Origin: Luteolibacter pohnpeiensis
Lineage (GTDB): Bacteria; Verrucomicrobiota; Verrucomicrobiia; Verrucomicrobiales; Akkermansiaceae
Length of the DNA: 64,000 nucleotides
Reading direction: 5' to 3'
Assembly: GCF_016595435.1 (NCBI RefSeq)
Contig: NZ_JAENIJ010000020.1
Location: 1-64,000, forward strand
The translations under genes were made by a program, and so were the position numbers. The notes under the pieces were generated by a model. The model searched no databases, was not told the origin of the DNA, and saw only the letters and a list, made by a program, of their open reading frames with translations. Of the stretch, positions 1-8,956 are shown one piece after another (within the stretch, counting starts at the first letter, position 1; the number at the start of each line of letters is the position of its first letter).

Positions 1-53
1 AGCGCCGATGGTAGTGGGACGATAGGTCCTGTGAGAGTAGGTCGTCGCCAGGT
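1..53 (+). rRNA. rrf: 5S ribosomal RNA, 3' end (partial)
   Basis: The first 53 bases read as the 3' third of a bacterial 5S rRNA: a CGATGGTAGT block, a short variable hairpin, then GTGAGAGTAGGTCGTCGCCAGG, the conserved end of helix IV/V and helix I. The 5' part lies outside the window. A strong intrinsic terminator follows directly, as expected for the last gene of an rRNA operon. This is recognised by motif only; the exact 3' end may differ by a few bases. Confidence 0.88.
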
Positions 54-56
54 AAA

Positions 57-96
57 AGCCCGGCTCCAAAGCAATTTGGAGCCGGGCTCCTTTTTT
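57..96 (+). terminator. Intrinsic terminator of the rRNA operon
   Basis: A perfect 14-bp stem (57-70 paired with 75-88) closes on a GCAA tetraloop of the GNRA class and is followed by CC and six T residues (89-96). It sits 3 bases after the 5S rRNA end and is a textbook rho-independent terminator. Confidence 0.93.
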
Positions 97-235
97 ATAT
101 GCAAGAGGCAAAACGCAGTGCTCTTCGGAGAAAGTCCCTGTGGCGCTTTCAAGTTGCGCACTCTTCATGGGTTCGTTTACGTGATTTTCTTCGAATCTTC
201 ATTGGCATTTCAAATCGAACAGATGGAATCGATTC

Positions 236-943
236 ATGCCACATATCCTCCTCGTCGAAGATGAGCCTGCGATCGCAGACACGTTGCTGTATGCACTTGG
301 CACAGATTGTTTTGAGGTCACCCACGCATTGACAGGGGCGGATGCCATAGCTGCTTTTAAAGAAATATCCTTCGATTTTGTGATTTTGGATATTGGTTTG
401 CCGGATATGACAGGGCTGGATGTGTGTCGTAGGCTGCGCAAAGTCACCCACGTTCCGATTTTATTTCTCACAGCCCGAAGTGGCGAGGTTGACCGGATTC
501 TTGGACTTGAATTAGGAGGGGATGATTATGTTACGAAGCCATTCTCTCCTCGTGAAGTGGTGGCCCGTGTGCGAGCAATTCTCAGGCGCTCACCTGAGCT
601 TCGGGACGAGGAGTCACCGAGTGAATCAGTGAATGAATTGGGATTGGCTTCTTCATTTTTCCATCATGACGATTCTTCCATGCGGGTTCACTGTCATGGT
701 ATTGCATTGGATTTAACGGCACATGAATACAAACTATTACTCGTATTAATCAAACAGCCTGGGCGGGTTTTCACGCGTGAACAATTGCTCGATAAAGCGT
801 GGGCGGATCCGGGTGCTGTTACGGATCGGACCGTCGACGCGCATATTAAATCCATTCGAGCAAAATTGCGTGAGGTGCGTTTAGGCGCGGAAGATTGCAT
901 TCAAACGCGGCGAGGTTTGGGCTATCTTTTTGATATTGGTTAA
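236..943 (+). CDS. creB: Two-component response regulator, CreB-like (OmpR family)
   Basis: A 235-aa OmpR-type transcription regulator with an N-terminal receiver domain (about 3-117) and a C-terminal winged-helix DNA-binding domain (about 140-235). The phospho-acceptor is D52 in ILDIGLPDMTG, with the acidic pocket at E8/D9 and the conserved Lys in VTKPFSPRE. It lies 18 bp before a CreC-like kinase, and the pair is best read as CreBC. No creA or creD is adjacent, so the regulon is unknown. The ATG at 236 gives a complete receiver domain; there is no strong Shine-Dalgarno. The next upstream gene is 5S rRNA, separated by a terminator, so a promoter should lie in 97-235. Confidence 0.9.
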   Translation: MPHILLVEDEPAIADTLLYALGTDCFEVTHALTGADAIAAFKEISFDFVILDIGLPDMTGLDVCRRLRKVTHVPILFLTARSGEVDRILGLELGGDDYVTKPFSPREVVARVRAILRRSPELRDEESPSESVNELGLASSFFHHDDSSMRVHCHGIALDLTAHEYKLLLVLIKQPGRVFTREQLLDKAWADPGAVTDRTVDAHIKSIRAKLREVRLGAEDCIQTRRGLGYLFDIG

Positions 944-961
944 ACATAAGCCATTGATATT

Positions 962-2398
962 TTGAGATTCACCCGCGTTACACTGTTCTTCATCGCATTC
1001 ATTATCACGCTTGGATTTTACCAGCTGACCCGAAATTTTTTATCAGAGGTTGAACCTCAAACATTCCAGGCAACCGAAGAGGTGTTGGTAGATACTGCCC
1101 AAGTTCTCGCGGAATTGGTGGAGGATGAAATCACCAATGGTGACGAACAAACCCGTGGTTTGAGAGCTGCGTTCGAGGGGGCTCGTGGCAACGAGTTTCA
1201 AGCTAGAATTTTTGGCCATTTGAAAACTCGAGTCGGTATCCAAGCTTATTTGACGGATGCGAAAGGAGTTGTGATCTACGACTCAGAACATGGGAAGCGC
1301 GTGGGACAGGATCTTTCGAATATGAGAGATGTTCATCGAACGCTCAAAGGAGAATATGGCGCGCGGAGCAGCCGGGACGATGAAGCGGATTCGACGAGTT
1401 CCATTTTATATGTGGCTGCCCCGGTGGGCCCACCGGATCATCCTCTCGGAGTTTTGACGGTTTATAAACCACAGGCGGATGTATTGCCCCTGATCAAGGA
1501 GAGGCAGCGCATCATTTACACAGCTTGCGGCATGATTGGTGGAGGGATTTTATTTCTGATAGGGGCGGTCTTTCTTTGGCTGTTCCACCCGATTGGAAAA
1601 ATTACGGAATATGCCAAAGCGATCGAAAGGGGCGAGCGGCCTCCCAAGCCAAGGATTGGGATCGGCAAAGAGGTCAACACATTGGCTCATGCCTTGGATT
1701 CGATGCGCGATGCTTTGGAAGGGCGACAATATGCGGTTCGGTATATCCAGACGCTGACTCATGAAATGAAGAGTCCCTTGGCTGCGATCCGTGGCGCTGC
1801 GGAACTTCTGGATGAGGATATGCCTGAATCGGACCGGCACCGGTTCCTCGAAAACATTCGCGCCGAGACGTCTCGCGCAGAGCGATTGATCAATCGCTTA
1901 CTGGAGCTTTCAGCGATCGAAGGGATGAAAAGCCTGGAGAAAAGTGAAGAACTTGAATTTGGACAAATCGTGGAAAAGGCCATCGATCAGGCAAAGCCTT
2001 TAGCCGACGTTGCAGGCGTGAAAATCGTTCGGCCGCAGAATAAGATGAAGCTGCGTTTGGTGGGTGATGCTTTCATTTTGAGAGCTGCAGTTACCAACTT
2101 GCTTGAGAATGCCATCGATTTTTCACCACATGGTGGGACAGTTCATGTCTCGCTGGAGTTGGTGGATGAGCGCATCGTTTTGAATATCCATGACGAAGGT
2201 CCAGGATTCCCAGATTATGCGAAAGAGCGGATGTTCGAACGGTTTTACTCGCTCAGGCATCACGCCTCGGGACGCAAGGGAACTGGGTTGGGACTGACCT
2301 TGGTAAAGGAAACGGCAGAGCTCCATGGTGGTTCGATCACCTTGAGCGCACAGCCCGGGCGCGGGACGGTGGCATGCTTGCGATTGCGGGCGATTTGA
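962..2398 (+). CDS. creC: Sensor histidine kinase, CreC-like
   Basis: A 478-aa membrane histidine kinase, close in length and motif order to E. coli CreC (474 aa). It has an N-terminal transmembrane helix (about 8-24), a periplasmic sensor region with YLTDAKGVVIYDSEHGKRVGQ and YVAAPVG blocks shared with CreC, a second helix (about 182-205), a HAMP-like linker, the H-box LTHEMKSPLAAIRGAAELL with phospho-acceptor H267, the N-box NLLENAIDFS and a GTGLGLTLV G-box. The start is TTG at 962; no ATG or GTG fits so well because the first helix begins at once. It is presumed to phosphorylate the CreB-like regulator upstream. The ligand is unknown; in enterobacteria CreC responds to the growth and carbon state. 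Confidence 0.9.
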   Translation: MRFTRVTLFFIAFIITLGFYQLTRNFLSEVEPQTFQATEEVLVDTAQVLAELVEDEITNGDEQTRGLRAAFEGARGNEFQARIFGHLKTRVGIQAYLTDAKGVVIYDSEHGKRVGQDLSNMRDVHRTLKGEYGARSSRDDEADSTSSILYVAAPVGPPDHPLGVLTVYKPQADVLPLIKERQRIIYTACGMIGGGILFLIGAVFLWLFHPIGKITEYAKAIERGERPPKPRIGIGKEVNTLAHALDSMRDALEGRQYAVRYIQTLTHEMKSPLAAIRGAAELLDEDMPESDRHRFLENIRAETSRAERLINRLLELSAIEGMKSLEKSEELEFGQIVEKAIDQAKPLADVAGVKIVRPQNKMKLRLVGDAFILRAAVTNLLENAIDFSPHGGTVHVSLELVDERIVLNIHDEGPGFPDYAKERMFERFYSLRHHASGRKGTGLGLTLVKETAELHGGSITLSAQPGRGTVACLRLRAI

Positions 2399-2456
2399 GG
2401 ATCAGGCTTTGCAATTCCGTGCTAAACCTGTTCAACTAGAGGCATTCAAAGGTGTT

Positions 2457-2894
2457 ATGTTGGAAGAATTCAAAAAATTTGCTCTAAAAGGAAACTTGGT
2501 CGATATGGGTGTGGCATTCGTCATGGGTGCGGCATTTACCAAACTGTCGACCGCCTTCATCAATGACTTCATCATGCCGATTGTGGGGTGGGTGACTCCC
2601 GGGAAACTCGATTTTTCCAACAATTACTTCATCCTCAAGAACAGTGCTTCCGTGCCGAAGGGAACTCCTTTGGCTGAAGCGCAGAAACTAGCTCCTGTTT
2701 TCGCTTACGGGGACTTCATTTCAATACTACTGAATTTTTTGATCGTGGCATTTGTGATGTTCATGATCGTTAAGACGATTAATAAGGCTAAATCGCTACA
2801 CGAAAAACCTGCCGAACCATCAGCCTCACCCAAGCCATCTAATGAAGAAGTTATTCTGAGTGAAATTCGGGACCTGTTGAAAAATAAAAATTGA
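2457..2894 (+). CDS. mscL: Large-conductance mechanosensitive channel
   Basis: A 145-aa inner-membrane channel that opens under membrane tension to release solutes during hypo-osmotic shock. The family start is clear: an amphipathic N-helix (EEFKKFALKGN), TM1 (VDMGVAFVMGAAFTKLSTAF), a periplasmic loop, TM2 (ISILLNFLIVAFVMFMIV) and a charged C-terminal helix ending EVILSEIRDLLKNKN. The ATG at 2457 was chosen over an upstream TTG (2409) because it matches the family N-terminus and has AAAGG 4 bp ahead. It follows creC by 58 bp on the same strand, possibly co-transcribed. The product is 9 residues longer than the E. coli protein, mostly in the linker before the final helix. Confidence 0.95.
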   Translation: MLEEFKKFALKGNLVDMGVAFVMGAAFTKLSTAFINDFIMPIVGWVTPGKLDFSNNYFILKNSASVPKGTPLAEAQKLAPVFAYGDFISILLNFLIVAFVMFMIVKTINKAKSLHEKPAEPSASPKPSNEEVILSEIRDLLKNKN

Positions 2895-2910
2895 TTGATT
2901 TGTAAAAAAT

Positions 2911-2939
2911 AAGGCCGCTCGACTCAGTCGGGCGGCCTT
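2911..2939. terminator. Bidirectional terminator between mscL and azurin
   Basis: A 13-bp stem (2911-2923 with 2927-2939, one G-U pair) has a 3-base loop and is flanked by A-rich sequence on the left and TTATTTATT on the right. It can therefore end transcripts from both convergent genes. Confidence 0.85.
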
Positions 2940-2965
2940 ATTTATTGAATAGTTAATCTGTGAAA

Positions 2966-3418
2966 TTATGGCTTTGGTTTCACGGTCAGGACTCCTTGCA
3001 TGAGCGAAAAGTGACCAGGGAATGTGCAGATATACGGATATTCACCCGGCTCAGGAGCGGTGAAAGTAACTGTTGAAGAGTCGCCGCCGCCAACTAGTTC
3101 AGTGTGAGCTACGATTTTAGCTTTGCTGTCTTCGTCTTGTGGAATGTAGCCAGTGTCCTTGGCTGGAACGCACGCAGTTGCAAATTTTGGAATGTCGGTG
3201 CCGGGTTTCAGAATGACAACATTGTGTCCCATGGCAGCGATTGGCAATTTGCCGATGTGCTTGAAAGTCAGGGTCACTTTTTGACCGGTCACAACTTCCA
3301 AGGTCTTGGTGTTGTACTGCATCATGTCGTTTCCGGTCAGTTCCAGTTTCGCTTCGTCTTGTGCAAGAGCGAAGGGAGCGGCGATGACTGCGGCTAGGAT
3401 CAGGCAAAGTTTCTTCAT
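2966..3418 (-). CDS. azu: Azurin (periplasmic blue copper protein)
   Basis: A 150-aa type 1 copper electron carrier with a signal peptide (1-19, cut after ALA). All copper ligands are visible at azurin spacing: H65 in MGHNVV, then C131, H136 and M140 in ICTFPGHFSLMQG, which reproduces the C-N4-H-N3-M pattern. It would shuttle electrons in the periplasm, for instance to a terminal oxidase or nitrogen-oxide reductase; no such partner lies nearby. The N-terminal cysteine pair that forms the disulfide in Pseudomonas azurin is missing, and the only other mature Cys is C83. It is divergent from glnB with a 275-bp spacer. Confidence 0.93.
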   Translation of the reverse strand: MKKLCLILAAVIAAPFALAQDEAKLELTGNDMMQYNTKTLEVVTGQKVTLTFKHIGKLPIAAMGHNVVILKPGTDIPKFATACVPAKDTGYIPQDEDSKAKIVAHTELVGGGDSSTVTFTAPEPGEYPYICTFPGHFSLMQGVLTVKPKP

Positions 3419-3588
3419 AGGTGTTCGGTGATTAAGATGATCTATCGTAGAGCCAGCTTGCTAGGCCTGCAACTCAAACGACGCCTTTTATACCGGGTTT
3501 TCTCTGCGGGTTTCTCAAAAAATTTGCACCAATCTGCGGGTAGCTGAGGGGAGTTGAAATGCGCCCTCTGAGTGATTTTTTACACTAG

Positions 3589-4041
<453 letters not shown>

Positions 4042-4077
4042 TCTCCTAACTGCGGTGAAATGCCGCATACTCCCACG

Positions 4078-4118
4078 AAACCGTCGGCTTCCTGAAGGGC
4101 CGTCGGTTTTTGTTTTTG
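4078..4118 (+). terminator. Intrinsic terminator of glnB
   Basis: An 11-bp stem with one internal mismatch (4078-4088 with 4099-4109) is followed by TTTTTGTTTTT. Confidence 0.75.
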
Positions 4119-4144
4119 ATGTGGTTTCGATCTAAGGTTAATGG

Positions 4145-4567
4145 ATGTCAGTGACCGAAACGGAGCCAATCAACCTGTGGTTTTTTCTGCCAGCCAGCGA
4201 TCCCCTCGGGCGGGATGAGGTCGCTGGCAAATTGCGTTTCATGGCTGAAAAAGTGGAACTGCATTGGCGGCGGAAAGGGAATGTATTCCGTAGCGATGAC
4301 GAGGTGATGACTAAAATCGATCTTCCTTACGGAGAGATTGAGCATGTCGAGCTGGTCAAAAAGTGGTGGAAGATTCGAAAAATCGTTCTCCGCGTCGGTG
4401 ATCCCACCTTGGTGGCGGAAATTCCAGGTGTTTCCATGGGAAAACTGGAACTGCATCTGGACCAACGATCCACCTTGGAAGCCAAAAGGCTTGTATCGTT
4501 TATTGATTTCAGACGATCCATTTTTCTTCTGGATGAACAAACCAAGTTGCTAACCGGCTTGAGCTAA
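4145..4567 (+). CDS. Conserved-looking hypothetical protein
   Basis: A 140-aa soluble protein not assigned to a family. It has no signal peptide or membrane helix. The middle, with alternating short beta-like segments (VELHWRRKGNVFRS, EIEHVELVKKWWKIRKIVLRVGD) and a C-terminal amphipathic stretch (LEAKRLVSFIDFRRSIFLLDEQ), would fit a PH-like beta barrel plus helix, but this is a guess from pattern. It starts at the ATG at 4145 (an ATG at 4141 is out of frame). It converges with nnr and follows the glnB terminator, so it probably has its own promoter. Confidence 0.6.
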   Translation: MSVTETEPINLWFFLPASDPLGRDEVAGKLRFMAEKVELHWRRKGNVFRSDDEVMTKIDLPYGEIEHVELVKKWWKIRKIVLRVGDPTLVAEIPGVSMGKLELHLDQRSTLEAKRLVSFIDFRRSIFLLDEQTKLLTGLS

Positions 4568-4577
4568 ATGGCTTAGC

Positions 4578-6089
4578 TTACCGCGTGGCGCGGCGCCAAT
4601 CTTTGAATGCGCTGCCCAGGTGGATGGCGATGTCGGACGCCGTCAAGGATTCAACCGATTCGTGATCATGATGAACTGCAATTTCCGCGGCACGGCCACA
4701 TACCCATGCTGCCACTGTGGCAGCATCGAGCGGAGGTTCGCCCCTTGCTAGCAACGCGCCGATCACACCAGCGAGAAAATCTCCCTGCCCCCCGCTGGCC
4801 ATACCAGGGTTTCCGGTGGAATTCACCCGGATGGAGCGGCTGGCTTTAGAGCCAATTAAGGTTCTCGCGCCTTTCAGAAGTAAAACAGGCTCATGTTTTT
4901 TGGTAAACTGACTTACCGCTTGTTCGCGTGGAAGTTCGCTCATTTCTGGAGCGAGTCTTTTGAATTCTCCGGGGTGGGGGGTGATCACATGATGCTCAGG
5001 CAAGAGCTCTAATCGTCCTGCTGTCGAGATGGCATTCAAGGCATCCGCATCGATCACGGTTGGAATTGGCGATTTTTCAATCAGCTTGAAGAGTTGCTGC
5101 TGACGCTCCTGATTCATTTCTCCGAGGCCACATCCCAGTACTAAGGCATCGTACCGCACCTTGAGAATCGAAGCTGGGTCTTCCGTGGGGATGACCATGA
5201 TTTCAGGCGGACATTTCTTGGAAATCGCGTCGGCAGCATCGGGCGGCGCGTGAATCGTGATCAGCCCGGCTCCACCACGAAGCGCTCCGGTTGCGGACAG
5301 CACGGCAGCACCCGTAAAATGAGAAGATCCCACATAAAGTCCGACGCGACCGGATGTCCCTTTATGAGATTCGAAATTTCTCGGAGATTTGGCGATCTGA
5401 AGACTCTGTGGGCAAATAAGTTCGAGCTCATCGGCTGCTTGATCTGCACTGAGTGGATCGACGCGGACGAGTCCGAGAGCTCCTGTCGCCTCTCCGGCAC
5501 AGGCCTTGAGTAAGCCGATTTTCGTCGCTCCAATCATGAGCGTTAGGTCGGCGATCACCGAGGTTTCGGAAATTTTTCCATCATCCGGATCTGTTCCTGA
5601 GGGCAGATCGATCGCAATGGTCGTACATCCGCGTCTCTGGCGGAGTTCATTCATTTCAGCCGCGAAACTTGCGAGTGGTTCCCTTAAAGCTCCCTTTGCG
5701 CCGATTCCAACCAGGCCATCCAACAAAAAGACGGGGTAGGGGAGATTTTGGAGGTCTGGTGGAGTCGCTAATACTGAATCTTGCGATTCCGTTTCATAGG
5801 CATCCCATTTGCTAGCTGTAAGTATGGCACAGCTGGCTTTGGGGAATGCCGCACGGATGTAGGTTTGCCAACCGAACTGATCGCGGAGAATTTTGAGGGC
5901 AATGAGCGTATCCCCGGCGTTGTGCCCCTTTCCAAGATAGCCAATTGCTGTTCCAGGAATCGGAAATTGGCGGGCGATTGCGATCGCAAGGCTCTGACCG
6001 GCCTTGTCCATCAACGTTTCTTCAGTCCAGCCCTTTTGGATGGCCTGCGATTCGAGCTCCCGCATTTCTGCGACGGAAAGCGAGGCCAT
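4578..6089 (-). CDS. nnr: Bifunctional NAD(P)H-hydrate repair enzyme (epimerase + dehydratase)
   Basis: A 503-aa enzyme that repairs hydrated NAD(P)H. The N-terminal YjeF_N domain (about 1-215) epimerises R- to S-NAD(P)HX; motifs are MDKAGQSLA, GKGHNAGDT and LPSGTDPDDG. The C-terminal carbohydrate-kinase-like domain (about 235-500) is the ADP-dependent dehydratase, with HKGTSGRVGL, VIDADALNA, ITPHPGEFKRL and GNPGMASGGQGDFLAGVIGAL. The ATG at 6089 avoids overlap with the amidase gene. A TTG at 6161 would extend it by 24 residues into that gene and is less likely. It is the last gene of a reverse-strand run. Confidence 0.93.
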   Translation of the reverse strand: MASLSVAEMRELESQAIQKGWTEETLMDKAGQSLAIAIARQFPIPGTAIGYLGKGHNAGDTLIALKILRDQFGWQTYIRAAFPKASCAILTASKWDAYETESQDSVLATPPDLQNLPYPVFLLDGLVGIGAKGALREPLASFAAEMNELRQRRGCTTIAIDLPSGTDPDDGKISETSVIADLTLMIGATKIGLLKACAGEATGALGLVRVDPLSADQAADELELICPQSLQIAKSPRNFESHKGTSGRVGLYVGSSHFTGAAVLSATGALRGGAGLITIHAPPDAADAISKKCPPEIMVIPTEDPASILKVRYDALVLGCGLGEMNQERQQQLFKLIEKSPIPTVIDADALNAISTAGRLELLPEHHVITPHPGEFKRLAPEMSELPREQAVSQFTKKHEPVLLLKGARTLIGSKASRSIRVNSTGNPGMASGGQGDFLAGVIGALLARGEPPLDAATVAAWVCGRAAEIAVHHDHESVESLTASDIAIHLGSAFKDWRRATR

Positions 6090-6123
6090 GGGGTAAAAAC
6101 GATTCGGTGTTGGACCGTTAAAA

Positions 6124-6726
6124 TCAGCCTTCGTTGCGGAAGCGCTGGATGCCTTCGGCAATGCCTTTGGCCAGTGTATCTCTATACCAGGCGGACTTCA
6201 TGCGATCCCGCTCCGTCTGGTTGCTCACAAATCCGCATTCTGCAAGAACGGCAGGGATTTCCGTATGCCGGATGACGTAGAAACGGGCGTATTTTGCGCC
6301 GCGATCAATACAGTGCACTCGATTGATCATCCCTTGTTGAACAAACTGGGCGAGCTTTTGGCTGTCGGAGCGATTGTAGAAAGTCTCCAAACCACTGACC
6401 TGTTGCTTCCAGGTGTAATTGTAATGAATGCTGACGAAAATCGCGTTGCGGTAGCGGTTGGCGATCGTTACCCGCTGCGGAAGGGAAATGAAATAATCAC
6501 TCCGGCGTGTGACGAATGTATTGAAGCCCATTTTTTTCAAATGAGCCTCAAGTCGGAGTGCTGTATCCAGTGCCAGATGTTTTTCATACACGCGGCCCCA
6601 TTGTCCGCCTTTATCATGACCGCCGTGACCCGGATCGATCACCACGGTTCGGAAACTTTTGGCTTGGGCGACGGAAGCGAAAGCGCACGCACCCAGCAAT
6701 GTGATAGTCCGAAGGAGTGTTCTCAT
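6124..6726 (-). CDS. N-acetylmuramoyl-L-alanine amidase (Amidase_3)
   Basis: A 200-aa exported peptidoglycan hydrolase that cleaves the bond between N-acetylmuramic acid and the stem peptide. A signal peptide (about 1-22, cut after AQA) is followed by the zinc-site motifs VVIDPGHGGHDKGG, YEKHLALDTALRLEAHL (conserved Glu), FVSIHYN and the C-terminal LAECGFVSN with the catalytic Glu. There is no SPOR, LysM or AMIN domain, so it is a minimal catalytic unit. It sits between a secreted protein of unknown function and nnr on the same strand. Confidence 0.92.
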   Translation of the reverse strand: MRTLLRTITLLGACAFASVAQAKSFRTVVIDPGHGGHDKGGQWGRVYEKHLALDTALRLEAHLKKMGFNTFVTRRSDYFISLPQRVTIANRYRNAIFVSIHYNYTWKQQVSGLETFYNRSDSQKLAQFVQQGMINRVHCIDRGAKYARFYVIRHTEIPAVLAECGFVSNQTERDRMKSAWYRDTLAKGIAEGIQRFRNEG

Positions 6727-6820
6727 AACGATGAAATGGAAAAATCGTTAGGATCTATCTATTTTTTTTAAAAAAAGTAAAGAGATTATTTAAGCAATCC
6801 GGAATATTTAGGTTTGCAAT

Positions 6821-7696
6821 TCATTGGTAAATGAATGAAGGGCGATCCGAGGCTTTATGAATCTTGGATTTGGCCTCAGCAACCGCGACTGGGTCATATG
6901 GGGTGCTATTCGCGACACTCACGACACCATCGGGCGAGGTGTAGAGTGAGGGGTCACCTTGGGCACTGCGGTTGTGGTATTTACGATCAACGATTTGGCC
7001 ATCCGAATTGATGATGCAGTGATCCCAGATAGAGGCATTCTCGAGATAGAGGACGTGCAGTTGGAGATTTCGATCCACTGAGATCTGGGGTTTGCGCACG
7101 CTGAGAATCTCACCGAGGGGGAAGGTTCGCATCGGAATGCCGGTTTTGCCGTCAACGACTTGAACGTAGATCATCTGGTGGTTTTTAGGGGTGAAGCTCA
7201 TCACGCGATACTCCCTGGTTTCATTTGGTTTTCCCGGAACCCCGACTTTGACTGGGGTGATGTAGGGGCGGCCTGGGCTGAGGTTGAAAATTCTGCGATT
7301 GCTGGGGACTTCGCTTTCTTCGTTACCAGGCATCCGGACGATGGCCGTTACTGAGTAGTTCCCCTGTTGCGAAAGGTAGTAGAAACTCGAAAGGGAAAAT
7401 TTGCGGGCCATCGTTTGGCCGACAGGGATGGTCATGGCGCCGAAAGCTGGCTTTTGTGGCGATACCACAAGGGAACCGTCCCCTTTCTTGACGATGAAAT
7501 CGATCCAGGGCAGCCGGGTGGATCCAGAAAAATTCAATTCTCGGCCGGAATTGTTGGTGATGGCTACCTGCGCAATGACCGGTTCACCGGTAAGATATTG
7601 TGTGCTGGTCAAATCCAAGCGCACGCTGATCTGTGCCTTGGCCAGACCAACGATAGCGATGAATATAGCGAGGTTGCGGAGAATGCGAAGAGTCAT
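6821..7696 (-). CDS. Secreted protein of unknown function
   Basis: A 291-aa protein with a signal peptide (about 1-22, cut after AKA). Residues 23-135 look like an Ig-like fold of the kind used in intracellular proteinase-inhibitor/BsuPI-type domains (YLTGEPVIAQVAITNNSGRELNF, then a strand pattern ending NYSVTAIVRM). The C-terminal half has repeated beta-hairpins (YIQVVDGKTG, LHVLYLENASIWDHCIINSDGQIVD). No catalytic motif was seen. It lies 69 bp downstream of pta and 94 bp upstream of the amidase on the same strand; the function is unknown. Confidence 0.7.
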   Translation of the reverse strand: MTLRILRNLAIFIAIVGLAKAQISVRLDLTSTQYLTGEPVIAQVAITNNSGRELNFSGSTRLPWIDFIVKKGDGSLVVSPQKPAFGAMTIPVGQTMARKFSLSSFYYLSQQGNYSVTAIVRMPGNEESEVPSNRRIFNLSPGRPYITPVKVGVPGKPNETREYRVMSFTPKNHQMIYVQVVDGKTGIPMRTFPLGEILSVRKPQISVDRNLQLHVLYLENASIWDHCIINSDGQIVDRKYHNRSAQGDPSLYTSPDGVVSVANSTPYDPVAVAEAKSKIHKASDRPSFIYQ

Positions 7697-7765
7697 CAGG
7701 CTGAAGGCCTACCGAACTCTTGGCGAGACGTCAATGCAACCGACCGAAAGATGGAAAAAAGATCA

Positions 7766-8857
7766 TCATTCGTGGCCTTCCGGTAAGGCGTGGCCTTCCG
7801 GATAGAGCTGATGGTACTTGATCGCTTCCACGGCAACGGCCGCAGCGGTTCCGAAAATGGTTTCCGGGCTCGCAGTGCGTGGGATTTGTGCCGCGGGGCG
7901 GGCCAAGCCGAGAATGAGTTGGCCATAGTTTTGAGCTCCGGCGACATGCTGCAGCAGTTTGAGGGAAATGTGGGCGGCATCCAAATTTGGGAAAACGAGC
8001 ACATCTGCGCTGGTCCGGGTCTCGGCGCCCGCCAGTTTGGTTTCGGCAGCAGCCGGATCGAGTGCCACGTCTGCTTGGATTTCGCCTTCGATTTCGATGT
8101 CGAGGAATTGCTTGAGCGCCTCTTCCCGTGCCAGCGAGGTTGCCGCTTGGACTCGCTTTGCATCTGGAGTTCCGGCTGAGCCGAGTGTGGAGTGGCTCAG
8201 CATGGCAACTTTGACCGTGCGGCCCAGGAAGTGGTGAGCCAGTTTGCCGGTTTCCAGTGCGATGCTTGCCAGTTCTTGCACCGTCGGATTCGGGATCATC
8301 GCGGTGTCAGCGAGGAACAAAATGTTTTCGTGTCCGAAGTGCTGCAGATGACGCGCCATCAGCATGGTGGTTCCGAAGATTTTCGGAACATGCGCCAGCG
8401 GCTTGATGGTATTGAGCAGGGCGCGGAAAAATGATGCAGGAAGCGCAATGTTGCCTCCAACGATGGCGTCAGCCTGGCCGTATTGGGTCATGAGGGCACC
8501 GAAATAATGTGGCCGAGAAACGAGCTCGGCGGCATTTTTGATCGGATTGCCTCGATAGCGGGCAACATTTTCCACGCGTTTGCAGAACAGCTCGAAGTCG
8601 GTCGCCTTGGGCGGATCGATCGTGTGAATGAATTTCATCGAGATCGAATTCTCTTCGGCGATGGAGCGGATGCGTTCGCGATTGCCCAGCAGGATCGGCG
8701 CAACGGCCTCCAGTTGAACCAGCCTTGCAGCGGCTTGTAGGACGCGGACGTCTTCTCCTTCGGTGAAAACCACCCGTTTCGGATGGCGCCTGAGTTGTTC
8801 GATCAAATGCTGGGTGACTCGGTTGCCACTGCTCGATTCTGGTGTGTTTGAGGACAT
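7766..8857 (-). CDS. pta: Phosphate acetyltransferase (or phosphate butyryltransferase)
   Basis: A 363-aa PTA_PTB-family enzyme interconverting acetyl-CoA and acetyl phosphate. It is the short, single-domain form. Family blocks are VVFTEGEDVRVLQAA, YRGNPIKNAAELVSRPHYFGALM, ADAIVGG, ADTAMIPNPTVQELASIA, AMLSHSTLGSAGTPDAKRVQAA and LVFPNLDAAHISLKLLQHVAGAQNYGQLILGL. No acetate kinase gene is adjacent. The divergent gene is a PHP phosphatase 99 bp away. The tail is slightly unusual, ending in a GHALPEGHE repeat. Confidence 0.88.
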   Translation of the reverse strand: MSSNTPESSSGNRVTQHLIEQLRRHPKRVVFTEGEDVRVLQAAARLVQLEAVAPILLGNRERIRSIAEENSISMKFIHTIDPPKATDFELFCKRVENVARYRGNPIKNAAELVSRPHYFGALMTQYGQADAIVGGNIALPASFFRALLNTIKPLAHVPKIFGTTMLMARHLQHFGHENILFLADTAMIPNPTVQELASIALETGKLAHHFLGRTVKVAMLSHSTLGSAGTPDAKRVQAATSLAREEALKQFLDIEIEGEIQADVALDPAAAETKLAGAETRTSADVLVFPNLDAAHISLKLLQHVAGAQNYGQLILGLARPAAQIPRTASPETIFGTAAAVAVEAIKYHQLYPEGHALPEGHE

Positions 8858-8956
8858 GGAAATGGTTCAGGGAAATGGGCCCGGCGCTTGCTTCGCGCGC
8901 ACAATCTATTATGGGTCGCTTGCGTCGTTCAATCGGATTCATCCCTAAACCACATC

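Noticed and set aside
6090-6161. Longer nnr product starting at TTG 6161
   Set aside because: It would overlap the amidase gene by 38 bp and add residues not typical of the family; the ATG at 6089 fits better.
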